Numbered from the stretch's first letter, positions 1 to 10,366 are shown. The stretch is DNA of 64,000 nt from Arthrobacter sp. N199823 (GCF_002929705.1 NZ_PJIN01000004.1:248001-312000); one strand, 5' to 3'. Notes: generated by a model not told the origin, from the letters alone. Program-made: numbers and translations.

Positions 1-482
1 TGTGCGAGCGTGTGCTCTACGTGAGTTCCGGCCTTGCGGATTTCGAGGCCTTCGCCGGCGCACAGCACGGGGGTGACCTCGTTGCGGAATGCGGCCTGAA
101 CCTTGGCGTTGAGAAGCTGGTCGCTTTCACCGTGGATTTCGCGGCGTTCGCTGTGGCCAACCAGTACATAGGCGCAGCCGAGCTTATTCAGGAATGCTCC
201 GGAGATATCGCCGGTGTAAGCGCCTGAATCCTTATCGGAGAGGTCTTGTCCACCGTACACAAGCTTGAGCTTGTCGCCCTGAACCAAGGTCTGGACACCG
301 CGCAGGTCGGTGAAGGGAGGGAAGACTGCAACTTCCACTCGGTCAAAATCGTGGCGGGCATCGGACAGGGTCCAGGCCAACTTCTGCAGGAGGGTGATGC
401 CCTGGACGTGGTCCATGTTCATCTTCCAGTTGCCTGCGATCAGCGGCGTCCGGTCAAAATTGCCGTTCGTTGAAGTAGTCAT
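1..482 (-). CDS. tpiA: Triose-phosphate isomerase, N-terminal part (cut by window edge)
   Basis: Glycolytic enzyme interconverting dihydroxyacetone phosphate and glyceraldehyde 3-phosphate in the cytoplasm. Reverse translation from the ATG at 482–480 gives a protein beginning MTTSTNGNF and containing the family signatures AGNWKMN (catalytic Asn/Lys region) and VGHSERRE (catalytic His). About 160 residues are present; the remainder, including the catalytic Glu loop, lies beyond position 1. A purine-rich GAGAGA stretch precedes the start. It follows gapA and pgk in the same direction, the classical triose-phosphate block, but a strong hairpin terminator lies between pgk and this gene, so it may also have its own promoter. 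Confidence 0.95.
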   Translation of the reverse strand, partial: MTTSTNGNFDRTPLIAGNWKMNMDHVQGITLLQKLAWTLSDARHDFDRVEVAVFPPFTDLRGVQTLVQGDKLKLVYGGQDLSDKDSGAYTGDISGAFLNKLGCAYVLVGHSERREIHGESDQLLNAKVQAAFRNEVTPVLCAGEGLEIRKAGTHVEHTLA

Positions 483-550
483 CGCTTCTCTCGTTTCTTG
501 CGTTACTTAGAGTAAAACTTTTTTCACAACAGTACCGATAAGGAAATCGG

Positions 551-584
551 CAAAAAGTGGCGGCGGGGAGACCCCGCCGCCACT
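551..584 (-). terminator. Intrinsic terminator between pgk and tpiA
   Basis: A perfect 13-bp inverted repeat (arms 556–568 and 572–584, loop of 3 nt) is followed on the minus strand by a run TTTTTGCC. It lies 10 bp after the pgk stop codon and about 70 bp before the tpiA start. The form is that of a Rho-independent terminator for the gapA–pgk transcript; partial read-through into tpiA is possible. Confidence 0.85.
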
Positions 585-593
585 GTGGTGCAT

Positions 594-1832
594 TTAGCGG
601 TCGAGTGCGATCAGACCCGGAAGTTCCTTACCTTCAAGGAATTCCAGGCTGGCGCCACCACCGGTAGAGATATGACCAAACGCGTCATCAGCAAACCCCA
701 ATGACCGAACGGCCGATGCGGAGTCGCCACCGCCAACAACGTTGAAGCCACCATTGGAGGTGTTAGCAGCAAGGGCGCCGGCGACTGCCCGAGTTCCACC
801 AGCGAACGCCGGGAACTCAAAGACACCCATCGGGCCATTCCAGAACACGGTCTTCGCACCGGAGATCGCGGCAGCAAACGCTGCTCCGGAATCCGGTCCA
901 ATGTCCAAGCCAAGGCCAGCTGCGCCGAAGCTGCTGCTTTCAATGGATTGTGCAGCAACTACTTCATGTGCTGCATCTGCGGCAAAACCTGCAGCTACAA
1001 CCACGTCGGTGGGCAACACGAACGTGGTGCCAGCCGCTTCGGCGCGGGCCAGGTAATCCTGAACAACGGGGATCTGATCAACTTCCAGCAAGGAAGCGCC
1101 AACCTTGTGACCCTGGGCCGCGAGGAAGGTGAACAACATGCCGCCGCCAACCAAGATGGAATCGGCTTTGCCAATCAGGTTGTCAATGACAGCCAACTTG
1201 TCCGAAACCTTGGACCCACCCAGAACAACCACATAGGGTCGCTCGGACTCGGTGGTCAGCTTGCGCAAAACCTCCAATTCCGTGCGCACCAGATCGCCCT
1301 GGTAGGACGGCAGCACTTTGGCAATGTCGTAGACACTGGCGTGCTTGCGGTGGACGGCGCCAAAAGCATCGTCCACATAAGCGCCGTTGGTACCGGTCAG
1401 GGAGGCGAGCTCGGCAGCGAAAGCCGCCCGTTCGCCGTCGTCCTTGGATGTTTCGCGAGCATCGAAGCGCACGTTTTCCAAGACCAGAACCGAGCCGTCA
1501 GCCAAGTCGGCAGCAGCAGCCACAGCGGCCGGGCCGGTGGTGTCAGCAGCCAAGGTGGCGTTGAGTTCCGGTGCCAGTTCGGCCAAGCGTGCCACCGCAG
1601 GAGCCAAGGAGTACTTGGCTTCGGGGGCACCCTTGGGCCGGCCCAAGTGGGCACTGACCAGGACACGGGCACCGGCGTTGGCCAGTGCCGTGATGACAGG
1701 AATTGACGCCTTGATGCGTCCATCGTCACTGACGTTAGAGCCGTCGAGCGGCACGTTCAGGTCACTTCTGACCAGTACGTACCGCCCGCGGACACCTTCA
1801 TCGATGAGTTCGTTGAGGGTGTGAAGAGTCAT
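594..1832 (-). CDS. pgk: Phosphoglycerate kinase
   Basis: Cytoplasmic glycolytic kinase that makes ATP from 1,3-bisphosphoglycerate. The 412-residue length is normal for bacteria. Visible motifs are the N-terminal VRSDLNVPLDG substrate loop, SAHLGRPKG, the VLGGSKVSDK hinge region, NGPMGVFE, and the C-terminal STGGGASLEFLEGK nucleotide site. It starts 13 bp after gapA ends and is probably co-transcribed with it; a hairpin terminator follows directly. Confidence 0.98.
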   Translation of the reverse strand: MTLHTLNELIDEGVRGRYVLVRSDLNVPLDGSNVSDDGRIKASIPVITALANAGARVLVSAHLGRPKGAPEAKYSLAPAVARLAELAPELNATLAADTTGPAAVAAAADLADGSVLVLENVRFDARETSKDDGERAAFAAELASLTGTNGAYVDDAFGAVHRKHASVYDIAKVLPSYQGDLVRTELEVLRKLTTESERPYVVVLGGSKVSDKLAVIDNLIGKADSILVGGGMLFTFLAAQGHKVGASLLEVDQIPVVQDYLARAEAAGTTFVLPTDVVVAAGFAADAAHEVVAAQSIESSSFGAAGLGLDIGPDSGAAFAAAISGAKTVFWNGPMGVFEFPAFAGGTRAVAGALAANTSNGGFNVVGGGDSASAVRSLGFADDAFGHISTGGGASLEFLEGKELPGLIALDR

Positions 1833-1845
1833 TCGCGTTTTTACC

Positions 1846-2985
<1,140 letters not shown>

Positions 2986-3004
2986 CTATATTACGTTCCA
3001 TGGT

Positions 3005-3033
3005 GCCCGCCCCGTAAATTTTACGGGGCGGGC
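3005..3033 (-). terminator. GC-rich hairpin after sodA
   Basis: A 14-bp perfect inverted repeat centred on AAATTTT lies about 85 bp after the sodA stop codon and upstream of gapA. There is no clear U-tract on either strand, so it would be a GC-rich hairpin terminator of the kind common in actinobacteria. It probably separates sodA from the gapA promoter. Confidence 0.55.
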
Positions 3034-3117
3034 GTCCATATATTGGTCATTCTTTCCGGCTCAGAGGGCCGTTGAGAAGTGACTCAGGTTCTTGCTGGTA
3101 ACTCTAGTTTCCGCAGC

Positions 3118-3741
3118 TTACGGCAGGATCAGGCCAGTCGCGTTCTTGCGGGCAGCCTCAAAGCGCTTGGACACATCGGCCCAGTTAACAATGTTCCAGA
3201 ATGCCTTGACGTAGTCAGCCTTGACGTTGACGTAGTCCAGGTAGAAGGCGTGCTCCCACATGTCCAGCATCAGCAGCGGGGTGGTGGCTACGGGGACGTT
3301 GCCCTGCTGATCGAACAGCTGCTCGATGATCATGTTGCCGCCGAGGCCTTCGTAAGAAAGCAGTGCCCAACCGGAACCCTGGATGCCCATGGCTGCTGCG
3401 GTGAAGTGTGCGCGGAACGCATCGAAGGAGCCAAAGGCGTCATCGATTGCAGCGGCCAGCTCGCCCTCAGGCTTGTCGCCACCCTCGGGTGAGAGGTTGT
3501 TCCAGAAGATTGAGTGGTTGGTGTGACCACCGAGGTGGAACGCCAAGTCCTTGGAGAACTTGTTGACGTTGGCGAAGTTGTTGCTTTCGCGTGCTTCGGC
3601 AAGCTGCTCCAGAGCCAAGTTTGCGCCGGCGACGTAAGCCGCGTGGTGCTTGCTGTGGTGCAGTTCCATGATGCGGGCGGAAATATTTGGTTCCAAAGCA
3701 GCGTAGTCATAGCTGAGTTCTGGAAGTGAGTACTGAGTCAC
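3118..3741 (-). CDS. sodA: Superoxide dismutase, Fe/Mn family
   Basis: Converts superoxide to hydrogen peroxide and oxygen. The 207-residue product has the typical start YSLPELSYDYAALEP, ELHHSKHHAAYV with the first metal His, GGHTNHS with the second, and the metal-binding LDMWEHAFYLDY. The start is the GTG at 3741, preceded by GGAGGA; the upstream in-frame extension has no homology-like content. Metal preference cannot be fixed from sequence alone, although the GGHTNH and DMWEHAF context suits Mn or cambialistic enzymes. It is transcribed alone, flanked by hairpins. Confidence 0.96.
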   Translation of the reverse strand: MTQYSLPELSYDYAALEPNISARIMELHHSKHHAAYVAGANLALEQLAEARESNNFANVNKFSKDLAFHLGGHTNHSIFWNNLSPEGGDKPEGELAAAIDDAFGSFDAFRAHFTAAAMGIQGSGWALLSYEGLGGNMIIEQLFDQQGNVPVATTPLLMLDMWEHAFYLDYVNVKADYVKAFWNIVNWADVSKRFEAARKNATGLILP

Positions 3742-3792
3742 GGTTCCTCCATTGCGATTCTTCTGATGTCTCCGGCAAAAAGTACCGGCCGG

Positions 3793-3814
3793 GCAAAAGG
3801 GGCCCAAACGGGCC
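3793..3814 (-). terminator. Probable terminator after whiA
   Basis: A short hairpin (5-bp stem GGCCC/GGGCC, positions 3801–3814) is followed on the minus strand by CCTTTTGCC. It lies about 35 bp after the whiA stop. The stem is short but GC-only and has a U-rich tail. Confidence 0.45.
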
Positions 3815-3848
3815 GCGCTTCAACCTCTACTCTTCCATACTAGAACGT

Positions 3849-4829
3849 TTAGCCATCGAGCATGTCAAAGGTGACGTTGGACTCAGTCCCGGGAATACCC
3901 AGATCCTTGGCCTTTTTATCTGCCATAGCCAGCAAGCGGCGGATACGTCCCGCAATTGCATCCTTCGTCAGTGGCGGATCAGCCAAACGCCCCAATTCAT
4001 CCAGACTTGCCTGCTTGTGCGCCACGCGCAGTTCGCCGGCATATTTCAAATGATCGGGAACATCCTCGCCTAGGATCTCCAGCGCGCGCTCCACCCGAGC
4101 TCCTGCGGCTACAGCTGCCTGAGCAGAACGGCGCAGATTGGCATCATCGAAATTGGCCAAACGGTTAGCCGTGGCGCGCACTTCCTTGCGCATCCGGCGT
4201 TCTTCCCACACCAAGAATGTGTCATGTGCGCCCATGCGCACGAGAAGCGCACCGATGGTATCGCCGTCGCGAATGACCACGCGGTCAATTCCACGCACAT
4301 CGCGGGCCTTTGCGGCGATGTCTAGACGGCGGGCGGCACCCACCAGAGCCAACGCCGCTTCCGGACCTGGGCAGGTGATCTCCAAGGCCGAGGACCTTCC
4401 CGGTTCCGTCAGTGAACCATGGGCCAAGAAAGCACCGCGCCAAACAGCCTCGGCATCAGCCGTAGAACCATTGACGACGGCGGACGGCAGCCCGCGCACG
4501 GGGCGTCCCCGTCCGTCGAGGAGACCACTTTGGCGCGCCAGAGCTTCGCCGTCGCGCACCACACGCACTACATAGCGGCTGCCGCGGCGCAGTCCACCAC
4601 CGGAGACCACCACAATTTCACTTTGATGACCATACATTTCTGCAATAGCCATGCGTAGGCGCCTAGCCGTAGCTGCGGTGTCTACCTCAGCTTCGATGAC
4701 GATCTTGCCAGCGATGATGTGCAGCCCACCCGCAAACCTCAGTAGCGCTGATACTTCAGCCTTGCGAACCGATGACTTTTTTACGTCAAGCCGGGACAAT
4801 TCCTCTTTTACTGCCGCGGTTAGCGCCAT
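3849..4829 (-). CDS. whiA: WhiA sporulation/cell-division transcription regulator
   Basis: DNA-binding regulator of the WhiA family, known from Streptomyces as a partner of WhiB in controlling division genes and conserved in non-sporulating Gram-positives. The 326 residues include the N-terminal LAGLIDADG-like fold ([18 protein letters not shown]) and a C-terminal helix-turn-helix region ([24 protein letters not shown]). The ATG at 4829 has GGAGGATG just upstream. It sits last in the rapZ–yvcK–whiA block, 17 bp after the preceding gene. Confidence 0.97.
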   Translation of the reverse strand: MALTAAVKEELSRLDVKKSSVRKAEVSALLRFAGGLHIIAGKIVIEAEVDTAATARRLRMAIAEMYGHQSEIVVVSGGGLRRGSRYVVRVVRDGEALARQSGLLDGRGRPVRGLPSAVVNGSTADAEAVWRGAFLAHGSLTEPGRSSALEITCPGPEAALALVGAARRLDIAAKARDVRGIDRVVIRDGDTIGALLVRMGAHDTFLVWEERRMRKEVRATANRLANFDDANLRRSAQAAVAAGARVERALEILGEDVPDHLKYAGELRVAHKQASLDELGRLADPPLTKDAIAGRIRRLLAMADKKAKDLGIPGTESNVTFDMLDG

Positions 4830-4846
4830 GGTTCATCCTCCACTGA

Positions 4847-5851
4847 TCACGATAATTTTTGACCACCAAAAATATCTCGGTAGGCCGCTGCCAAACGCAA
4901 CGGGTCATGGACCGCATCGCCGCCCGAACTACCCACCTTACCGAACACAACCTCGGCACCAATCATCGCTGCTGCTCGTTCGAACTCTGCGGCGTCGCCA
5001 ATAGTGCTCGGATCTGCCAACACTACGTCCACTGTAAATTCCGGAGCATAGCGGGAGATGACGTGCAAATGGTCGGCCGCATTCATTCCCGCGGCTTCCA
5101 GGTCATTGACGTCCAGGTTCATGGTGATTAGCCGCTTGGCTTTGGTGGTGCACAGCGCCTGACGCATCTCGGGAAGGAGCAGGTGCGGCAACACTGAGGT
5201 GTACCAAGAGCCGGGTCCCAAAACTACCCAATCGGCCTCATGAATGGCCGTGACAGCTTCTCGGCAGGCCGGGGCATCCTTAGGTAGCAGGCGCACGTTT
5301 TCTACCTCGCCAGCCTTGGCAAGTTTTGACTGTCCACGGATGAGGGTGCCTGGTGCGCCGTCAACTCGCACAAGACCTTCAATGGTGAGCGGCACGCTGG
5401 CCATGGGCAGCACTTCGCCCCGAGCTCCCAGCAAGGCACCGGCCCAACGCAGGCCTGCTACAGGGTCCCCCAGCAATTCCCACAGGGTGACGATGAGCAG
5501 GTTTCCCAGCGCATGATTGTCGAGAGAGCCGGCAACCCCTTCCTTGGAGGTGAAGCGATGTTGCATGACGTCGCGCCAGGTCCTCCCCCAGTCGGTATCG
5601 TCACAGAGGGCAGACAGGGCCATCCGTAAGTCTCCTGGCGGGAGAACGCCCAACTCTTCGCGTAAGCGTCCGGAGGATCCGCCGTCGTCAGCTACTGTCA
5701 CCACAGCGGTGACATGACCGGTGACCAGGCGCAGCGCGGAGAGTGAGGCCGCTAAACCGTGGCCGCCTCCCAAGGCAGCAACTTTGACGCCGGAATCCGC
5801 TGCTGGGAGCTTGTTCGCCGACGGAATGATCGGCAAAATGCCCGTGTACAC
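4847..5851 (-). CDS. YvcK/CofD-like gluconeogenesis factor
   Basis: Member of the YvcK (2-phospho-L-lactate transferase-like) family, which in Bacillus and mycobacteria binds UDP-sugars and supports growth on gluconeogenic carbon and cell-wall synthesis. The 334-residue protein shows the glycine-rich ALGGGHGLAASL near residue 28, VTVADDGGSSGRLREE, DNHALGNLLI and the LGPGSWYTSVLP motif. It starts with GTG at 5851, 2 bp after rapZ ends, so the two are likely translationally coupled. YvcK is a known neighbour of RapZ and WhiA. Confidence 0.93.
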   Translation of the reverse strand: MYTGILPIIPSANKLPAADSGVKVAALGGGHGLAASLSALRLVTGHVTAVVTVADDGGSSGRLREELGVLPPGDLRMALSALCDDTDWGRTWRDVMQHRFTSKEGVAGSLDNHALGNLLIVTLWELLGDPVAGLRWAGALLGARGEVLPMASVPLTIEGLVRVDGAPGTLIRGQSKLAKAGEVENVRLLPKDAPACREAVTAIHEADWVVLGPGSWYTSVLPHLLLPEMRQALCTTKAKRLITMNLDVNDLEAAGMNAADHLHVISRYAPEFTVDVVLADPSTIGDAAEFERAAAMIGAEVVFGKVGSSGGDAVHDPLRLAAAYRDIFGGQKLS

Positions 5852-5853
5852 TG

Positions 5854-6777
5854 CTACTCCCGGCCCAGATCACGGTGGCGGATGCTCGTGGTGACGCGCG
5901 GCAGCTGGCTCAGGCGCTTGGCCAGTTCGATCGCGACGGCAACCGAACGGTGCTTGCCGCCGGTGCACCCCACGGCGATCGTGGCGTAGTGCTTGTTTTC
6001 GCGGCGGTAACCGTCAAAAACGGGCTCGAGCATGTGCACATACCGGTCCACGAAATCGTTGGCACCATTGTCGTTGAGCACAAAGTTGCTCACGACCTCG
6101 TCTTCGCCGGTGAATGGGCGCAGCTGCGGGATCCAGTGCGGGTTGGGGATGAAACGGACATCGGCAACATAGTTGGCGTCCACGGGAAGTCCGTATTTGA
6201 AGCCGAAGCTCATGATGGTCAAGCTCAAAACCACGGGTCCTGATTCGGAGAACAACTCTGTCACGGCAGTGCCCAGCTGGTGCACGTTCATGACTGAGGT
6301 GTCCAGAATCATCTCGGCCTGGTCCTTCATCTCGGCCAGCAAGAGGCGTTCGGCCGCAATACCGTCGGTGATGCGGCCGTCCCCCTGCAGCGGATGCGGG
6401 CGCCGGCCCTGCTCAAAGCGGCGTACCAGGGTGTCATCGCTGGCGTCCAGGAAGAGCACCCGGTAGGAGACACCTGCCGCGGAGAGCGCGTTCAAGGACT
6501 CCCGAATGTCGGCAAAGAGCGCCTTGCCGCGCACGTCAACCACCACGGCCAGTTTGGGAAGCGCGGCAGGCATGCGGGCCACGAGTTCGGCCAGTGCGGC
6601 AAGCATCTGGGGAGGCAGGTTTTCAATGACGAACCAGCCATGGTCTTCCAAGGCGTTGGCTGCGGTGCTACGACCGGCTCCGGACATGCCGGTGACCACC
6701 AGAAGCTCCGCTTCGACGGGCTTGACCGGAGTCAGCTCGCCTTCGACGGCGGCAGTGGGTTCTTGCTGTTGAGTCAT
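5854..6777 (-). CDS. rapZ: RapZ-type nucleotide-binding protein
   Basis: P-loop protein of the RapZ (YvcJ) family; E. coli RapZ is an RNase adaptor regulating amino-sugar synthesis, and the actinobacterial role is less clear. The 307-residue product has a Walker A region [10 protein letters not shown], a DVRG motif, LFLDASDD, and the conserved C-terminal [13 protein letters not shown] and [13 protein letters not shown]. The ATG at 6777 (MTQQQ) has GGGAAGA upstream and was preferred to an upstream in-frame alternative start. First gene of the rapZ–yvcK–whiA block. Confidence 0.95.
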   Translation of the reverse strand: MTQQQEPTAAVEGELTPVKPVEAELLVVTGMSGAGRSTAANALEDHGWFVIENLPPQMLAALAELVARMPAALPKLAVVVDVRGKALFADIRESLNALSAAGVSYRVLFLDASDDTLVRRFEQGRRPHPLQGDGRITDGIAAERLLLAEMKDQAEMILDTSVMNVHQLGTAVTELFSESGPVVLSLTIMSFGFKYGLPVDANYVADVRFIPNPHWIPQLRPFTGEDEVVSNFVLNDNGANDFVDRYVHMLEPVFDGYRRENKHYATIAVGCTGGKHRSVAVAIELAKRLSQLPRVTTSIRHRDLGRE

Positions 6778-6835
6778 TGCTCTTCCCTGTCGGTTGTTGG
6801 CGTGCACAAGCAGCACGCACCAGCTACTGATCTAA

Positions 6836-7020
6836 GCGTACTGGGCGAGGGACCCTAATTTCTGCGAAGCGAAATTAGGGAGACCAGGAAGCGGTACTGG
6901 GCGAGGGACCCTAAGGGGCCCACAGCCGCAGGGCCCCGCCGCGAGCTTGCGAGCGGTGGGAGCGGCTGGGGAGCTGCGAAGCGAAATTAGGGAGACCAGG
7001 AAGCGGTACTGGGCGAGTGA
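6836..7020. repeat. Tandem repeat/hairpin block between map and rapZ
   Basis: A 44-nt unit is repeated exactly at 6862–6905 and 6974–7017, and a shorter piece (about 21 nt) is repeated at 6836–6856 and 6891–6912. Within it are two copies of CGAGGGACCC (6846–6855, 6902–6911), an inverted repeat CCCTAATTTC/GAAATTAGGG (6852–6880), and a GGGGCCC/GGGCCCC hairpin around 6915–6937. It begins right at the map stop, so it probably ends the map transcript, but it is larger than needed for that. Confidence 0.8.
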
Positions 7021-7022
7021 TA

Positions 7023-7787
7023 TCAGTTCGTGAGGATGACTGGGCCGTCGTCGGTGATGGCGATAGTGTGCTCGCTATGCGCGGCGCGGGCTCCTGTTGC
7101 GCTGCGCAACGTCCAGCCATCTGCATCGGTGACCAGCTCAGCGGTATCCGCCATGACCCATGGTTCGATGGCCAGCAGTAAACCAGGGCGGAGCTTGTAG
7201 CCGCGTCCGGGCTGGCCGTCGTTGGAGATGTGCGGTTCTTGATGCATGGTTGTGCCGATGCCATGGCCACCGAAGTCGGTGTTGATGGGGTAGCCGCCAG
7301 CGGAGAGCACGGAGCCAATGGCATGAGAGATATCACCAATCCTCGCTCCAGGGTTGGCTGCCGCGATCCCGGCTGCAAGGGCTCGTTGAGTAGTCTCGAT
7401 CATCAGCGAATCGGCCGGCGAGGACGGTGCGCCAACAATGAAGCTGATGGCGGCATCTGCCGCGATTCCCCCGAGAATCGCTGCGAGGTCAAGGGTGAGC
7501 AGATCCCCGTCTTTGAGGGCATAATCGTGAGGTTTTCCGTGCAGCACGGCATCGTTGACAGAGGTGCAGATGTAGTGCCCAAAGGGGCCGTCACCAAACG
7601 ACGGGTCATAGTCGACGTAGCAAGAACTGGCACCTGCGTCAGCGATCATGTCTGCTGCCCATTGATCAATTTCCAGAAGGTTGGTGCCTACTATTGCGCG
7701 TTCCTGCAAGCTCTTCAGGACCGAGCCGATGAATTTTCCGCTCTCTTTTGCTCGCGGCAGGTCAGCAGGGCCGAATATTTCAATCAT
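7023..7787 (-). CDS. map: Methionine aminopeptidase, type I
   Basis: Removes the N-terminal methionine from nascent proteins. The 254-residue product has the metal ligands in the usual order: Asp in LLTLDLAA and in GGIAADA, His in GGHGIGTTMH, Glu in LAIEPW and Glu in HSEHTIAI. AGGAGA precedes the ATG. It is divergent from a small XRE regulator with 66 bp between them. Actinobacteria often carry more than one map gene, and this copy is away from the ribosomal-protein locus, so it may be the secondary one. Confidence 0.93.
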   Translation of the reverse strand: MIEIFGPADLPRAKESGKFIGSVLKSLQERAIVGTNLLEIDQWAADMIADAGASSCYVDYDPSFGDGPFGHYICTSVNDAVLHGKPHDYALKDGDLLTLDLAAILGGIAADAAISFIVGAPSSPADSLMIETTQRALAAGIAAANPGARIGDISHAIGSVLSAGGYPINTDFGGHGIGTTMHQEPHISNDGQPGRGYKLRPGLLLAIEPWVMADTAELVTDADGWTLRSATGARAAHSEHTIAITDDGPVILTN

Positions 7788-7804
7788 GCGCTTATCTCCT
7801 CAGT

Positions 7805-7852
7805 AATCCAATAACAATACCGGTAAGACTATACCGGCACTATCATTGGATT
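7805..7852. promoter_or_regulatory. Inverted repeat between map and xre (candidate operator)
   Basis: Perfect 8-bp arms AATCCAAT (7805–7812) and ATTGGATT (7845–7852) flank two copies of TACCGG. The right arm ends one base before the ATG of the XRE gene, so binding would block that gene's start and overlap the map promoter region. Autoregulation is inferred, not shown. Confidence 0.4.
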
Positions 7853-7853
7853 T

Positions 7854-8156
7854 ATGGTCAGACTCCCGCTCACTCCCGCCGAGATCGAACGAGGGCAAAA
7901 CTTGGGGGCACTGCTGCGCCGAGCCAGAACGGATCGCTCGATGTTTGATGTGGCCGTTGCCGCTGGCATCTCACCCGAGACGCTCCGGAAGATCGAAACT
8001 GGCAGGGTTGCCACTCCCGCTTTCTCAACCATTGCGGCAATTGCCGCCGTACTGGGACTTTCGCTCGATGATGTTTGGTCCGCCATTAACCAGCCAGCCG
8101 CAACGCCTGTTTACCGGGCCGCGCCGGACCGGCTGCCGGAGCGCTTAGCGTCCTAA
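7854..8156 (+). CDS. Small XRE-family helix-turn-helix regulator
   Basis: A 100-residue protein with a cro/C1-type HTH: LGALLRRARTDRSMFDVAVAAG, then ISPETLRKIETGRVATP as recognition region, then AIAAVLGLSLDDVW. No other domain is present, so it is a single-domain DNA binder. It starts almost at the end of the intergenic inverted repeat and no Shine–Dalgarno is visible, which fits a leaderless transcript. Target genes are unknown; the divergent map and itself are the nearest candidates. Confidence 0.85.
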   Translation: MVRLPLTPAEIERGQNLGALLRRARTDRSMFDVAVAAGISPETLRKIETGRVATPAFSTIAAIAAVLGLSLDDVWSAINQPAATPVYRAAPDRLPERLAS

Positions 8157-8176
8157 AACTGCAGCAGGAATCAGCG

Positions 8177-8269
8177 ATGAGACTCGGAACGTCACTGGCG
8201 ATCATGACAGCGCTTTGGGGCATCGTGGCCATCGCCTGCTGGCAAACTATCGCCCGGATCCACTCCTGA
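8177..8269 (+). CDS. Possible 30-residue membrane peptide
   Basis: ATG at 8177 with AGGAA upstream opens a 30-codon frame whose product is almost one hydrophobic helix (LAIMTALWGIVAIACW) followed by a short polar tail. It begins 20 bp after the XRE gene and ends at a terminator hairpin, which makes a two-gene unit plausible. No family is recognised, and so short a frame can occur by chance. Confidence 0.35.
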   Translation: MRLGTSLAIMTALWGIVAIACWQTIARIHS

Positions 8270-8301
8270 GCGCGGCTGGAGGAAAAACGCCCCAGCCGCG
8301 C
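8270..8301. terminator. Hairpin between convergent xre unit and uvrC
   Basis: A 10-bp GC-rich stem (8270–8279 with 8292–8301) encloses a loop containing AAAAA. It lies between two convergent units, 1 bp from the uvrC stop codon, and could end transcription from both sides. Confidence 0.65.
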
Positions 8302-8302
8302 C

Positions 8303-10366
8303 CTAGTCCAGAACTTCGCCCGTGGTCATATTGACTGCTGGTGCCTGCGGCTGGTTTTGCTCCTGCGTATTCAAGGTGTCGTAGATAGCTTGGGCCAGGA
8401 CCGGGCCAACGCCCTTGGCTTCCCCAAGCTCCTCCAGCGAGGCGGCCCGGACCTTCTTCAGCGAACCAAAATGCGCCAGTAGTGATTTCTGCTTGGCGGC
8501 ACCCATCCCCGGAACCGTATCCAATACCGAAGCGACCATGGCCTTACCGCGCTTGGCCCGGTGGAACGTGATGGCGAAGCGGTGAGCCTCGTCGCGAATA
8601 CGCTGCAGCAGGTACAGCCCTTCCGATGAACGTGGGAGGATCACCGGGAAATCACTGTCCGGGATCCAGACTTCTTCTAGCCGTTTTGCCAGTCCGACGA
8701 CGGCCACATCAGTAATACCCAGATCCGCCAGTGCGCGCGAGGCAGCGTTGACCTGAGGGATGCCACCGTCCACCACGACCAGGTTAGGCGGGTAGGCGAA
8801 CTTGGACTTGGGTGTCTCGGCTCCATCACCGTTTACGCCGTCACTGTCCGGTCCCCCACTTAAACCGGCGGGGACACCCGAGGAGGTGCCGCCGTCGTGC
8901 GTTCCGAGCAATGCGGGTCGGGCCAGCAGCTCACCGCTGATGCCAACATTTTGGGCACGCTGTTCCTGCTCGGCCAGGTAGTTGCGGAAGCGGCGGGTGA
9001 TCACGTCATACATGGAAGCGGTGTCATCGATCGCGGCATCGCCCGTGATGGCAAATTTGCGGTACTCACTCTTCTTGGTCAGCCCGTCTTCAACCACCAC
9101 CATGGAGGCCACCACATTGGTGCCTTGGACGTGGGAGATGTCGTAGCACTCGATGCGCAGTAGCGGCATCGGAAGCTCCAACGCTTCCTGCAGCTCCTGC
9201 AGGGCGAGCGAACGGGTGGTCAGATCTCCCGCACGGCGTGACTTGTGCAAGATCATGGCCTGACGCGCATTAGCCTGGACAGTGTCCATCAGGGCGGCCT
9301 TTTCACCGCGCTGCGGCACCTTGATGGAGACCGGCCCCTTGCGCAACGTGCCCAGCCAAACTGATAGTTCTTCATGGTTACTGGGCAGCTCAGGCACCAG
9401 AATGTTGCGCGGAATGGAGTCCTGCTCGGAATCTTCACTGCCGTATACCTGCTGCATGAGGTGTTCCCAGAGCTCGGCATCTGTGGCGTCTTCCACCTTC
9501 TCCACAATCCAGCCACGCTGTCCTCGGATGCGCCCGCCACGGACGTAGAAGACCTGCACTGCAGCTTCGAGGTCATCTTGTTCGACGGCGAAGATGTCCG
9601 CGTTGGTGTCTTCGGTGAGCACCACTGCATTACGCTCAAAGACCTTTTTTAGGGCAATGATGTCATCACGCAGCCGGGCAGCCTGCTCGTAATCGAGCTC
9701 AGCCACGGCAGCGGCCATTTTCTTTTCCAGCGTGCCGATAAAGCGCTTGGCCTCCCCACCCATGAAGTCGCAGAAATCCTGTGCGAGGGCCTGGTGGTCT
9801 TCAACGCTGATGCGGCCCACACACGGGGCGGCACACTTGTCGATGTAGCCGAGGAGGCAGGGGCGCCCACTGCGTTCAGCACGGCGCAGTACACCCACGC
9901 TGCAACTGCGCACGGGGAACACGCGAAGCAGCGTGTCCATGGTTTCGCGAATAGCCCCGGCGGTGTACGGCCCAAAATAGCGGGTGCCCTTGCGCCGCTC
10001 ACCGCGCATGACCTGTACCCGCGGAAACTTCTCACTCATGGAGACAGCCAAATACGGGTACGTTTTATCGTCCCGGAACGCCAAGTTGTAGCGTGGCGTA
10101 AATTCCTTAATCCACGTGTATTCCAGCTGCAGGGCTTCGAGTTCACTGCCCACGATGGTCCACTGCACGCTAGCGGCATGGTGGACCATGGCGTGGGTTT
10201 TGGGCAGCAGTGTGGCCGGATTGGCGAAGTAGGAATTCAGGCGTGAGCGGAGATTCTTAGCCTTACCCACATAAATGATGCGCCCATGCTCGTCGCGGAA
10301 CCGGTACACGCCCGGATCTGTAGGAATTTCGCCCGGCTTGGGCCGGTAGTCAACTGGATTTGCCAC
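8303..10366 (-). CDS. uvrC: Excinuclease ABC subunit C
   Basis: Makes the dual incisions in nucleotide excision repair with UvrA and UvrB. The 687 residues show a GIY-YIG domain at the start (DPGVYRF...IIYVGKAKNLRSR), a UVR motif near residue 215 (LDYEQAARLRDDI), the RNase H-like endonuclease region (CYDISHVQGTNVV, VVDGGIPQVNAA) and C-terminal helix-hairpin-helix repeats (VPGMGAAKQKSLL, KGVGPVLAQ). A glycine/serine-rich insertion of about 35 residues before PPNLVVVDGG is unlike the core family and is probably a loop. Confidence 0.98.
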   Translation of the reverse strand: MANPVDYRPKPGEIPTDPGVYRFRDEHGRIIYVGKAKNLRSRLNSYFANPATLLPKTHAMVHHAASVQWTIVGSELEALQLEYTWIKEFTPRYNLAFRDDKTYPYLAVSMSEKFPRVQVMRGERRKGTRYFGPYTAGAIRETMDTLLRVFPVRSCSVGVLRRAERSGRPCLLGYIDKCAAPCVGRISVEDHQALAQDFCDFMGGEAKRFIGTLEKKMAAAVAELDYEQAARLRDDIIALKKVFERNAVVLTEDTNADIFAVEQDDLEAAVQVFYVRGGRIRGQRGWIVEKVEDATDAELWEHLMQQVYGSEDSEQDSIPRNILVPELPSNHEELSVWLGTLRKGPVSIKVPQRGEKAALMDTVQANARQAMILHKSRRAGDLTTRSLALQELQEALELPMPLLRIECYDISHVQGTNVVASMVVVEDGLTKKSEYRKFAITGDAAIDDTASMYDVITRRFRNYLAEQEQRAQNVGISGELLARPALLGTHDGGTSSGVPAGLSGGPDSDGVNGDGAETPKSKFAYPPNLVVVDGGIPQVNAASRALADLGITDVAVVGLAKRLEEVWIPDSDFPVILPRSSEGLYLLQRIRDEAHRFAITFHRAKRGKAMVASVLDTVPGMGAAKQKSLLAHFGSLKKVRAASLEELGEAKGVGPVLAQAIYDTLNTQEQNQPQAPAVNMTTGEVLD

